Below, piece after piece: positions 1 to 22,600 of a DNA stretch of 64,000 nucleotides. Made by a program: the position numbers and the translations under genes. The DNA lies in the NCBI GenBank assembly GCA_031213475.1, contig JARUPZ010000030.1, forward strand, positions 5,759,661-5,823,660, given 5' to 3'. Origin of the DNA: Nereocystis luetkeana (lineage: Eukaryota > Sar > Phaeophyceae > Laminariales > Laminariaceae). Every line of letters starts with the position of its first letter. Position 1 is the first letter of the stretch. The notes beneath the pieces were generated by a model. It did no database searches and had not been told where the DNA came from. It saw only the letters and a program-made list of their open reading frames with translations.

Positions 1-161
1 TTTGGAGCTGTAGCGGACACGCGGTTGCGTGTCTCGAGTAAATCATGCTTCCTCTCCTTGTTCCAGACATTGTCATATCTCTCCTTTCTCCGCCTAATGT
101 TTTACGCGTTGTGACAGGAGGTAGCGGGGCTTTCCGTTCGCCTCCCGCCCTGCTCTAGTGC

Positions 162-2350
162 CTAGAAAAACACCACGGCGGCTCTGAAAAGACTGCTGCC
201 ACTGTTGGTCGCAAATGCGTAGAACGCCTCTCGGCACAAGCGTTGCTTTCCGTCCATGTATAGATACTCAGACACCCCTGGGTGCTCCTCGGGCAAGCCT
301 GTAGTCCCTATGTACACCCATCGCATGCGCGGAGGAGACGCTGTCAGGGACGCGCGTAGTGCCAGCGACGTCAACAAAAGCGTCGTGTTGTGCGTCCGGC
401 GTTGCGGTTTGCAGTATGAAAGCGCGAGCACGTACAATCGGGTGCGCGTTCGCGCAGGGAGAGCAGTAACTACTGTAACGGCCGGACTGGAACGGAGCCA
501 GGGTACTATTTTGAGTTGGGCATCGGGGTTACCGATGGGCACTCGAACGTTCTGGGTAGATTCCAAACTAAGTGCAGCTGCCGTAGATAGGCTCCATCCC
601 CGTACGTGCGACCACCCACTGGTTGTGCTCGGACCACGAAGGAGATCCATCGCAGATCAGGGAGTTTTACGTATGGCTGATAAAATTTTCAGAGCAGGGT
701 CCTAATCTCCGGAGCGGGATGTAAGAAGTTGTACTTCGCCATCGCAATTTATTTCGGCGATGTTTCCCAAGCATCTGGCCCACCGTTGCCACTCCACGTC
801 AGCACAATAGCATGCATCTGTGTTTGCGTGTGAACATATTGAGCCATGCCCCTGGCCATCCCCGTCTAACTGTGCAAGACCTGTCAATGCCTAAATTGAG
901 TATCCAACACGCTAGCGTGGCGATTACCTACTAGAGCAGCAGTATTTTGGGCAGCCCTATGGGGCGGCGCTTCCTTCAGATACGTCTGGCAGCGAGCCCA
1001 AAGCGACGCGCTGCTAGCCGAGTCAAGTCGAAGGTATGTGGCTAGAAGGAGACGACGTTGGAGGTGTCAGCAGCCGTGCCATTGTCGCGGTAGGAAGCCC
1101 AACCAGGTGCGCCCCATGGAATTTCTCAATCTCGCCCAGCGTTGCCTTAATCCCGTCCCTCGAAGCAAACCGGAAAAATATTAAATACTTTTCATGTGGA
1201 GGAGTCAGATATTGGCATACATTTCGTCACTTGGTTCCCTACACGTCACAAGGGAGACGAATGACCCTATGGTGGTGTGAGACATAGACGCGTCCCGTGA
1301 GGAGTTGATGAAGAGGCATACGCCAGCATCTAGGTAACCGAGCGACGAACTATATTCTACCAACTTACTCCTCCGCATTAAAACTAATTCTTGTTTACCG
1401 TCACATGTGGGTGGGTGGGATTGGGTCAGCGCTGGACGGGATTGAGGAATTCCATGGGACGTACTAGTTTGGGCTTCCCGCCATGACGATGGCGCAGCAG
1501 CCTACACCTTCAGCGTTGTCTCTATCTCCTTCTTTCTCTCTGCCTAGGACCCCCGCCGCGGTTAGCAGCGCGCCCCTCTGCGCGCGGATAACTCACCCGC
1601 TATTTATTTCCTTGATCTCTTCCATCATCGCGACGTTCTCCTCGCTGATCTCCTCGATACCAGACTTCTTGGTGTCAGATGTATCTAAAGAAAACTAGAC
1701 CATGGGTACGGCAGAAGGATCCCGCTTAGTTCCCACCCCACAGGGCTGTCCGAAATGCTGCTGCCGGGAATCGCCACGCCAGCGTGTTGGATACTCCATT
1801 TAGGCGTTGACAGGTCTTACACAGTTGCACGGGTATGGCCAGGAGAATGGCTCAAGATGTTCACAAGGAAACACATAGGTCACGTGTCAAAGACCTGGAG
1901 CTACAGCGGGGGGGCAAATGCTTGATACAGTGCCCAATACGTCCCAACGGCGAACTACAATTCCACGCGCCCGACGTATCACGCAGCTTCATAGCTGAGT
2001 ATCAATCACTGAATCGGTCAAACTTACAGCTGACGTATTTGCAACACTTTTGTAAGATTCCCTACATGTCGCCCCCGGGAATTATACCTCACAACACCCC
2101 GCTACTACAATTTCTTTCAACCAAAGGGCTCTCCTATCTACGATGGATCTCCGTCGTTACTACGGCGATTCGCTTTGAATCTACGCCGACCGGTCGAGTG
2201 TCTATCGGAAACCCCAATACCCACCTAGAATTAGTACCCATGATCCCGTTGCCGTTTGGCGGTTAGAGCATCTGCTGCTGTTCTGCCTGCGCAAATACAC
2301 ACCCATTTGTAGGGCGGACCCCTTGGAATCGTGGCTACATCTTCACCCGA
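162..2350. repeat. Diverged inverted-repeat pair with 0.7-kb spacer
   Basis: The segment from about 162 to 985 reappears in reverse complement at about 1675-2350. Both arms share the reading CGCCACGCyAGCGTGTTGG (near 905 reversed, and near 1775), and a protein-level remnant, ESTxxxRVxIGNPxxxLxxVP, is readable on the minus strand near 560 and on the plus strand near 2170. The arms differ by many substitutions and indels, so this is an old duplication or fold-back element. No intact gene was found inside. A short piece of the same family (TTGAGTATCAA followed by CACAGCTGACG) recurs near 30340 and, inverted, near 33690. Confidence 0.6.
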
Positions 2351-2929
2351 GTAGGATGGCGTTGAATCGGGTAGGACACAGGTTTCACAGAGAAGGAGTC
2401 GATAAAAGTACCAGGTAGTGCTGTTGGCTCGTATCGCCTCATAGTGTACATATCTGGCATCATACATAAAACATACCAGTACCTGGCACCTGGCAGGGAA
2501 AACGTGGGGCCCGGAGCTGGCAGTTGTTCTCTCTAGATATCCGTAGCCGACATAGGTGTAGCCTACGCGTGTAGCTCTACCCGTTTACCCTGCTCCTCCA
2601 TCAGCTATATACCAAGTGCCAAGTATGATACGCCGCTTGTGATGCCGTAAGTTATTGCAGAATATACACAATGGAGTCAACAGGAGTAAGCGACGGCATA
2701 ATATAGTTACGAGCAAGGTTGTGAACCGAGAACCGGAAGCACCAATTACTGTAGTCTGTATCGCACCTTCATCCTCTAGCGCTGGCTCTGCCCCGCTGCG
2801 TGCTACGCTCACAGGGCCAACTACTACAAATTGCCCCAAGGTGCTCAAGATCACTCCCACCCTGCGTTGATCTGATTGGCCTACTTCTTCCGCACGTACA
2901 AAACGAATACATGATCGTACCTCGGTAAT

Positions 2930-3200
2930 ATTCCGCTCGTTTTTTCGGTCGTTTTCTTTGTCGGTTTGTCGACCGACACGGAGATGGTTTTGCCGTTTTA
3001 TTTCGGTTTCTTACTAGCCGTTTTTAACGACGGATATTTAGCAAAAACCTTGCTAAATTTCCATAATATGGAACCTTTTACTTGCCAATATAGCAAAAAA
3101 ATTGCCAAAGTTTTTTTAGGATATTTCCGGTCGGCTTCGTTGGCAAGTTTATGGAAAGTGATATTCGCTATTTTGTTTGCTATTCTAGCCCAATAACGCC
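2930..3200. other. AT-rich block, no recognised gene
   Basis: Base composition is visibly lower in GC than the flanks, and short inverted motifs recur (TAGCAAAAACCTTGCTA, TTCCATAATATGGAA). A 76-codon open frame exists, but it has no recognisable domain and is probably chance. The block may be the interior of an old inverted-repeat element. Nothing else between 2350 and 3759 could be assigned. Confidence 0.3.
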
Positions 3201-3759
3201 AACGCAAGGTTGTACAAACCAGACCACCCCACGACATACTACGCTAGACTCGCTCTAACTTTGGTAATAGGGGGAGATACGAAGGATACCCGGTTGCATT
3301 GATCACAGCGATGATAGGGCTGGCGACACTCGCCGTGAGCCCCGTGTGGATGCAGCATAGGTGTCGTTTTGTGCGGGGGCTAAAACAGAATGACAAACAG
3401 CAGACGTCCCAGCTTTTCCCAGGGGATTTTGGCCGTGCTGGAAGGACTGCCGACCTCTGAGGTACGTGGGCTGTGCCTGGGACCCTTTCTGCGGCAGCAT
3501 TTACTTCATAGAAGTGTCGGCGTGCCATCGGCTACATGCTGCTGATGTAAGGGGTTTGAATAAAATCTGAGGGCGTTATGATGTGAACATTAGCCACATG
3601 TTGCCACATATGCAGCGTTTCACGATAAAAGGTCGTAGTCCACTTAGTGGAAATTTTGTCTTGTCAAAATAGCAAGTGTTTTTTTCTTTCATGCGGTCGT
3701 TACAAACGGCCCTAAAAGCAACCGAAACCGCAAACCGAGTCGTTTTTTTCCAGGGATTA

Positions 3760-4570
3760 GACCTATGCCAATGGTACAGCGAAGTTCAAAAGTTTTTTTT
3801 CAAATATATGGCTTTGAAAAAACAGCCGAAAAAAATCTCGTACGGCCGCTGTGGGGAAAAAAGAGAAAAAGTTTTATTTGTTATTTTTTTTCCCCCCAAC
3901 GGCTGCAGGCGCCGCAATTTGTTTTTTCTGGTTACAAATTGTCAACACGGTGATAGAAACCAGCTCGTGCGACGATCGACGCTCGATCTCGACAGAGACT
4001 CAGCCCACGGCCAACCCGCCCGGGATCTGGCAAGGCCAACGAATATAGATGACGGCCTCGAAGATATCAGGTGGACCCATGGTCTAGGGGGCGAGAGCTT
4101 GCCGGCGGCGTCCTACGGTATCCTCCCAAACCTGAAAAAAAGTCTATTTTTTGCCGTTCTAGACGGATGGAGAAGTTTTGTCTTCTGTTTTGTGCAAACC
4201 AGCGGCCAAATGCTTTTTTATCATGCGCCTGGTCAGCTCCCGCCACATGACACCGGCCATGGTGTGAAGACATTGACCCCTAACGAGCGCACTCCGTTCA
4301 GAATTCATGACGCAATCGTTGGTTTTGTTGATCGATGTCTGTCGAGGACTCGGAATCTCGCCGCTTCGAACCAAAGATCGGTCTGAGTTTTCCTCAAGCC
4401 GATGTTGGGCCAACATCGGCCTCAGAATTGCTTTTTCCGGGCTTTTCCAAAAGTTAGGAACTTTTTTTTTCTTTACGTGGCCCATAGGAGGCGTGTTCTG
4501 ATTTTTTTTGGCGGGTATCTTTGAAATTCAAACTTTTTATTGAAACTTCGCTGTACCATTGGCATAGGTC
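3760..4570. mobile_element. PIF/Harbinger-like non-autonomous element, copy 1
   Basis: The 811-bp segment starts GACCTATGCCAATGGTACAG and ends with its reverse complement, CTGTACCATTGGCATAGGTC. It is bounded by TTA at 3757-3759 and TTA at 4571-4573. A 3-bp TWA duplication with GRCC-type ends is typical of PIF/Harbinger elements. Long internal stretches are shared with the elements at 36007-38034, for example the run near 4290 containing CGCACTCCGTTCAGAATTC. No transposase frame is visible, so the copy is non-autonomous. Confidence 0.75.
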
Positions 4571-4573
4571 TTA

Positions 4574-5464
4574 CGGCTACGGCGTCACGCGTAACTTCCC
4601 GTAATAAAAGTCAGCCGTGCGAAACTAGAGTTTCTGCCGTAAGTTTTTGCATCCCCTGTCCCCGATATAATAATGCTTTTAGAGAGGAGTGTCCAATTGT
4701 CCAACTGTCAAGCAATATTGCTTCATAGAAATTAGGAAGACACAGCCAGACGATACCAGTACATACTTTAGTATGCATAAGTGCAGACGTGGACCACAGC
4801 AACACACCCAACTTGCACACATACCAGGCACTACTTTACTTTTCGCGTGGTCCGCCTTGCTCGCGCGGTGTCAAAACTACGTTCAGTTTGTGCTGCAGCC
4901 TTTTTATACTGCAGTCAATGAAGAAACCGTGGAAACCCAGGGATGGTTTGATATCATCTCCGTTTTCTGCCGTGGCTACCATACGAAACTCCAGAAGCTG
5001 CTTATTCGTAGTTACGCGTAATGAGCCCTGATTCGCCGTAACCGTCATCCCTTTTTTTTTCGGCCGTTATTTTTTTGTCCCTGTCCCCTGCGGCGATAAC
5101 GACTACCAGGGTATGCATCTGTGGGAAAACCCCGTTCCATCTACCAGGTATGGAATATGGACATCCCTAGCCCCTAGATCACAGCCCAGAGCCCACATCC
5201 CTCACCCTGGCCGCCCGAAACCGACCGAGGCCGACAGAATTCTTCGACAAAAAACAATACTCGTACGAAATAAAAGTAAAAACTACCGACCAGTCGTATC
5301 ATACCTGGTATTTCATTTTCGGTTCACAATCCTATCCTGGTACGCGTACGATGTACGATTTACCAGGTAAACGACTACCAGGCTGTCTATTACGTACTTG
5401 TAGACGGAAGGGCAATACAGCTACGCCACCTCACCAGACCCATCATGTTCGCAACTGCTCTCAC
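4574..5464. other. Non-coding stretch left of the transporter exon
   Basis: No exon with a protein match was found on either strand. The stretch carries several copies of the short palindromic motif TACCAGGTA/TACCTGGTA (near 5140, 5305, 5365). By position it should be intron 1 of the minus-strand transporter gene whose first exon ends at 5465. Confidence 0.4.
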
Positions 5465-5972
5465 CAGCCCTGTTCACCGTGAGCTCAGGCCGAAGCAACC
5501 CCCCTGTCGCTCCGATAGCGGGGGCGAGCCTTGCGGCGGACACCATGACGACAGCACCCAACAGAAAAAAACGTTTGTTCAGGAACAACGCAATCCGCTC
5601 GTAGATCCCGTGCCGTGTTTTGACCGTACTGGACGTCCCTGCGCCTCCTCTGACCATGAGAGCTGGACTACTGCTGTGGGTCGCGTGCAAGGGGTTCAGC
5701 TTGAACCATGGAGAGCTCGGTGTGGGTTGAGCCTGCTGCAGCTGTTGGGACAATGCCAGGGCAGTACTGCCGCGGGGTTGTCTGTTGTGGGCCTTCTGCA
5801 CTGATGAACCTTTGAGCACCTTCAGTGACCAACGTACGTCATAATATGCTGGTGCTGAGGTGAAAGCTGATGAGGAGGCTGTAGGATGACATGTCGACCG
5901 GTGCGATAGCGCTATTCGAGCGGGGAACGCCGTTGCCACGGCGATTCCCGAGAGTACTAGCACCACGCGCAT
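5465..5972 (-). CDS. Plastid-targeted SLC10A7/BASS-type transporter, first exon
   Basis: The exon starts at the ATG at 5972-5970 and ends at a GTGAGA donor just below 5465, giving 169 codons in phase 1. The N-terminus MRVVLVLSGIAVATAFPAR is a hydrophobic signal peptide followed by A|F, the cleavage motif of bipartite plastid presequences in algae with secondary red plastids. A Ser/Thr/Pro-rich linker follows. The last 40 residues (NKRFFLLGAVVMVSAARLAP, then IGATGG-LLRPELTV) resemble the first membrane helix and the GGPLKPE-type segment of SLC10A7-like sodium/bile-acid cotransporters. A plastid envelope carrier of organic anions is therefore inferred. No later exon was recognised between 1 and 5464, so the gene either has a very long first intron or is broken. 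The open frame continues upstream to 6296 without a better start. Confidence 0.6.
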
Positions 5973-6423
5973 CGGGAGGGTACGCTGGAGAGACGCACGC
6001 AGCTCAAAGACGTCGCTGCGCGATGATGGTACCCGATGCACCGATGCTACGAAGACAGTTAGTTGCGCCGCATCATAAAAAGCCTTCCAAGGCGAACAAT
6101 TAGGGTTAGGGGTTAGGGGATATATTCGATTTATCAACCGTGAACGCCGCACGTGCACGCAAGATACGCTCCTACAGCAGACAGGGTCTAGTAGCTCTCT
6201 GTGGTCTATCGCACTGCAGAAAGCTCCAAAACACCAAAGCAACCCCTCGTCCATCACCTCTTGCCACTTGCCGCTCGTCAAATTGTAACCCGCCAAAAGT
6301 ATGTACGTACGATACTCGTGACTCTAGATTAAAATATGCCAACGAAACGGCTTTGAATGCGCCGCAGTCTTCTCTGCTGTCCTCAAGTCTCCACCCTCCA
6401 CCCTCCACCCTTCTTTCGACGCC
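5973..6423. promoter_or_regulatory. Divergent intergenic region with telomere-like motif
   Basis: This 451-bp interval separates the minus-strand transporter start at 5972 from the plus-strand secreted-protein start at 6424, so it probably holds both promoters. No clear TATA box could be assigned. At about 6101-6120 it contains TTAGGGTTAGGGGTTAGGGG, a short degenerate interstitial telomere-type repeat. A CT-rich run with CCACCCTCCACCCTCCACCC lies at 6390-6412, just before the plus-strand ATG. Confidence 0.35.
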
Positions 6424-17438
<11,015 letters not shown>

Positions 17439-19652
17439 GAGCTCAGGAGCTGTGTGTACTGGCTAGCCTTTCCCTAGTTATATGTAGAAAGCGACAGGGT
17501 ATAACCCCCCCTGCCCCCGGGCGCGCGTTCTTGCAATACAGTGCACGCGGTGTTCGAAATGTCCAGCAGTACGAAACATAACTGCCCATTTCTTGCCGCA
17601 CTTCGCGCTGGCGATTCTTGGGCGGTGGGAGGGGTGTACTCGATAGGAGAAATGTGCACGAACTCATGCACGGCCGTAGTATGACCATAGACCCTCGCAT
17701 CCCTACAATGCCGGGAAGGTGTACGTCGGGTTTTCACCGACCAGGCAGACATTGCCTGCACCAAGCGCGAAGCGCCGTGAGGTGTCCGGTGAGTCGCATG
17801 AAGGGTGAGCTGCATCCTACTAAGAACCGCTTGTGATGCGGACTTGCACATGGATGGCAGCTTCAATGAGTTACTTTAATTTCCCGAGTAGCCACTTCCA
17901 GAGACGGCAATGGGAGTACTATGTAACTGCCTCTTGGGTACCTTACCACAAACACTCCGTGATACGATCATTCTCCTTGTGCGGAGTAAAGGTTATCCAC
18001 CTCGCACAGATGATCTAACTCGACCACCAGCTGTAACCGACCGCAAAAAAAAAACAAAAAACGGTACGCCGGTTGTCTAGCCCAAGTAGTGAGCGGCATG
18101 CTTTACAGTATGGTCGCCAACCGACGCCAACCCAACCTATACCTGGTATATAACAAGGGGGGGGGGGAGGGGGGGCGGGGTTGCCCCAAGAGGCACCACG
18201 GTCTCGGCACTTTGTGGCTGCCTTGAGCTGCATCAACATGGTCCCAGGTTGGATGGGCGCATTACGGAAATATGGACCAGAGGGCACCAAACAGCACCGG
18301 TGTCGGTTCGACAACAACTCAATCGACGGATCGAGCGCGAACTCGGCAATTCTCGCGCATGTTGCGAAAACACCAGCGCACGCGACGGTCAACCAGGGGT
18401 AGCTGTGTCTGGTGCCCCACGCCGTCCAAAGACAGCACACTACCGTATGTATGTACGGCACTATCACACTGGGTGTTAAGATAACACACCCTCTCGGGGG
18501 AACTGCCGAACGATGCGTCTACGGAAAGAGAACTGCCGGGCGATGCGTCTACGGAAAGGTCTCGACAAAAATACTTCCGAAGCCACAATTCTGGTTGCGT
18601 GTGTTTTGCTTGCTAAGGCGAAAACCTGCTGGGAAATTTGTCCCAGTACTCGTAGGGCGTGTGCTATCTATCCACACGGGGTGTCACACGGTAAACAAAT
18701 CATAATCAGATCCAGTCGGGACCATTCAGACGTCTTCTCGGAGGGGCCAACCATGCTACATACTCTCTCCTAACACAAGTACAAAAACAACAAGGAGTGC
18801 CACAGTGTTAACTGGGCCATCTCGAACCTAAACGCCTCCGAACCTCACCGAAAACGCCTCCGAACCTCACCGAAATATCATGATACAAGGTTATCACCGG
18901 CAAAAAAAAATACATTTCGACCAAACCCGTGACTGAAAGGACACCAAAATTACTCGATACTCCTATATATGATGGTTGGGTAGCGTTGGCCCTGAACCCC
19001 AACTTCGGATGGGATGTCACTCGTGCATTTCCATCCATGGAAGCACACCTGCAGCTCCTCCCCTCCTAACCCACGCCTCGGGAAATTTTGCGTCTAGGTC
19101 CAGTCCCAGCAACACCGATGACAGATCAGAGGGCGGGCTCGTCTTTACAGCGTCCCCTGATTCGGTTCGCCTCCGAAGGAACACCTCAAAAGCGCAGAGT
19201 GTCAACCGCGACACCTGTGATCAGAGGGACGCAGGCAAAAAAGCGCGGGATCGTACATAAGCAGACGCTGGTATCCCGCCATCGTGGATATTGGATGTCG
19301 CGCTAAAGTGCCCACAGATGTTCGTAGATCAGATGGTAGCGAGGCGGGGAAATACCCTCCCCTACGAGGCAAAAAAGGCGGGGGAGTGAACGGCACGCGA
19401 CTTGGGTGCGTATGAAGAGTACACGTGCCTATTTGACAAACCATTCGACATTCCTATTCCGAAGCCAGGGCCACGTTTAAAGCACAAGTCCACAGCACTA
19501 GCGCTTCCCGCGTCACGACTAAACGAAGACCCTGGTAGCACGGGCGTCTTGAGCAGCCGCATTTATGAAGAAGGAACAAAAAATCCATCCTTTTGCAGCT
19601 TCATGGTGGTTCTAGACACGCACGGAAATCTGCGAAATACCCTCGACTGGGT
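17439..19652. other. Intergenic stretch with short tandem repeats
   Basis: No exon was recognised. Apart from the dispersed repeat at 17640-17945, it holds a 27-bp unit repeated twice near 18497-18556 (core GCGATGCGTCTACGGAAAG or its A-variant), a 21-22-bp unit repeated twice near 18830-18872 (CGCCTCCGAACCTCACCGAA), and a poly-G run near 18153-18180. It lies between the stop of the repeat-protein gene and the stop of the minus-strand lipase gene, so the two genes converge here. Confidence 0.4.
17640..17945 (+). repeat. Dispersed repeat R2, copy 1
   Basis: The segment from the CTCGATAGGAG motif through the AGACGGCAATGGGAGTACTA motif reappears in reverse complement at about 44580-45010, inside an intron of the glycanase gene. 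The copies are strongly similar but not identical. No terminal inverted repeat or coding capacity is evident. Confidence 0.65.
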
Positions 19653-22600
19653 TCAGACCTGGTCCAAAAATGTGATGCCATCCATCTTGCCAGCGTTCTT
19701 GAGGCTCCGCATGATGTCCGGCGCGAAGAGAGCGGTGTCCGAGAAGTTGTTGTGCTCTGCAAAATCCCCGTCGAAGTTTAACAAAATACGGCAACACAGA
19801 AAATAAGGTGGCGTTTCCGGGAGGAATCGTGAGGGGCGTCGGTACAGGAAACGGTGAGAGCAAGTCATCGTGCCAGTATGACGGTTCCAACGTACGCACA
19901 AGCAAGCGCGCCGATTTTTTTCCAAGATGGGAACAACGGACCCGCCCCGCAGAAGCACAGCTGATCGGATCGACGAAGATTATGACGCAGGTTGGTTCCT
20001 TCGCCCCCGCCGCGTCTAGACCGGGACTTCTCACCTGCGTCTTTGACTCGGAGCTGGATAGCGAGATCATTGGCACCGTCGCGAACGATGCCGACGGCGT
20101 TTTCCACGAGCCGATCCTCTCTCGCCTGCCCCTCCTTCCCAAGGAAGCCATCCGTTGTGACGAAAATAACCTGCAACGATGCCGGCGTGATATTTTACAT
20201 CGTGTTGGTTTCGCGCGTGCGAGGGTCGAAGGCAGCGGAGGAATGGGGAGGGAGAAAAACAATGAAACCCAATGTCAAAGCGTGAACGAACACTGATCGC
20301 TCATACATGAACTGACCGGGTGCGTACGGTGAACTGGCGGTTCACGCCTCCTGCCGCACGACTCACAGACTACTTTTTCGTTATTGAAGCATTTCTGTCG
20401 TGCCTATTGCCATCTCTTTGTTTCGCTGGGCGGGCTGAGTAAGTAAATAAGGTGTTACAGGGACAAGTTTTTTACAGGGGCCGTTCTAAGACAAGGCCAT
20501 CCCGATTCGTTTCGGTAAAAATATGTCGACATGACGACCCACAAGTCGTTGACAGGCAAGCAGTTGCTTCTTTTACATGCTGTCACAGACGCGTGGTGCG
20601 GCAGGGGTAGGACATGAATTTTCTGAGAATTTTCTGAGAATTTTCTGAGGCTCCTCGACTGGGGAGTTATATCCGACCCAAAAAACTGTTTTGGAAAAAA
20701 ACTAAAAGTGCAACCCGATGTAGAAACCCAAAGCCTGCTAATAATAGGTGTATCACGAATAATATTGCAAAAACGCTACTGATAATGATGGCCTTCCAAC
20801 GATACTGCGCGTAACCCTTTTAGGACTGCAGTCCCGTTTTGGGGACAACTTACTTATAATTGAAGTGGTTTGTCCCCCAAACGGGACTGCAGCTTGAAAC
20901 GATTCAAGGAACCAGTCAGAAACATTTGCCTCATGAGGCAAAAAATTGCTACCCCTATCGTAGCGGGCGTGTTTTTATTTCAATCACAATGGCCCTCCTC
21001 AAAACTCAAACTTGGCAAGGGGCAGCTGTCGTGATAATTGAACGCAGCCATGGTGGCCACTCTGAGACTGGTCCGTAGGGCTACGTAGCTTGTGGGAGCC
21101 CAGAAGAAAAAAAATTGAAGTCAAGCTAGGGACTGACGAAAGCAAACAAAAAAGTACAGCAACAAACAACAAAAATTACACTGAAGAGGTGTCTACACCG
21201 CTGTTACTTACGACAATGTGCAAGAAACAGAAACATTCCGATTAAAATCGTTTGCACCTATGCACTCGCGGCCCTTCCCTACTACGAGATGTTTCTAGTA
21301 GGCACTACTCGCTCCGCTCCGGCCACGTATTTGCGAGCTGCCCAAAACGCTGGAAATCTTGCGCTGTCTCGTGCAGAGGTCACGTCGTCACCCCTCACCG
21401 GAATAGTGACCCGTTGATGCCTGGCTTCGTCTGAAAGGGGAAACAGCCAGCCGTCCATGATGAAGGCCATCGAGTAGCCGCTCTCCTCCACATCCCCGGC
21501 TGGTTTACGCTCGTCACTCAGCACTTGCAGGACAGTTGCACCTCCGAACGAGTGACCCACAAAGGCAGGCCGCTGGCACGCACGAGTCGAGGGGCCGCGG
21601 GGGGGAAAACAGGAGGGGGCGGCTTAACGGTTGGGGTGCCGTACAATGACTATCGCTTCTATGAAAGACCATGACCATGATGTTAAAACATGTCCATGAA
21701 CGAAAATAGCGAACAGTAAGAGTCGGCCGTGACGACCAATCCAGCCACATCGTAGCTGGGGCAGTCTACATCGTTCACCGGGAAGCAGGGAAAACTCGTG
21801 GGCGCATGGACAATCCGTGGCGCCAGTTATCTAGAGAGCGTCGCGTCAAATCTTGAGCAGTTCCTCCTTGAAATCGACCCTCGGAAAAAAAGGCCAAATT
21901 GGTATGGTTGTTCACGTCGTGGGTCTTAAAACAAGAATTGTGTCCACCATTGACGAGAAAACGGAGCGAACAAGCCCCTGGCGCGAATAAGAACAACGTT
22001 CGCCGAAGCAAGTCGACGAGCATCAAGAGGACTGAAACCCAGCTCGCGGCGAAAACAGTTAGACTCAACTGCTTTTAGACCTTGCATCAAAGGTCAGCCG
22101 AGCTTCGACGCCATCTTTGCCCTCATAACACGCCGGTACCACAGGAAGAAAAAAGCAGAGAGCACTATGCCCTTTGCCCTTACCTTAGTGTCGATCATGT
22201 CCCCCAATGCAACGCGGCGACATGCTTCGAAATCCGAAGCATCGCCGCGTGAGAGCTTCGCTAGGTGGGCCCTCACGAGTCGCACCTCCCTTCCTCTGCG
22301 TTTCAGTTGTGCTATTCTACCAGGGGGGGGGGGGAAGGGGCAGGGGCAGGGGAACAAGTATGGAAACGTATGCGCACGCGATCGAACCGGGTTGGAGTTA
22401 ACGTAGCGCAGGAAGGACGCCGACTACTAAGACTGGACGTTTAGTATCTAAGTTGGGTCGCGTTGTCAGCTTGACATCCACACGGAAACTTGAGATACGT
22501 GATACACAGCAACACACGCTACGGCTATCGCCCAAAAAAACTCTAAGCCCCGGCACACTCCGACACAACCATACACATACACATCTCTCGACATATCCCC

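Noticed and set aside
3676-4386. 236-codon plus-strand open frame
   Set aside because: It spans the end and interior of the inverted-repeat element at 3760-4570, is disrupted in the related copies and has no domain.
18153-18180. G-rich run as a possible regulatory G-quadruplex
   Set aside because: It is a simple homopolymer stretch without the spaced G-tracts that would support a specific claim.
19402-19806. 134-codon plus-strand open frame
   Set aside because: It overlaps antisense to the last lipase exon, whose minus-strand reading has the family motif EHNNFSD.
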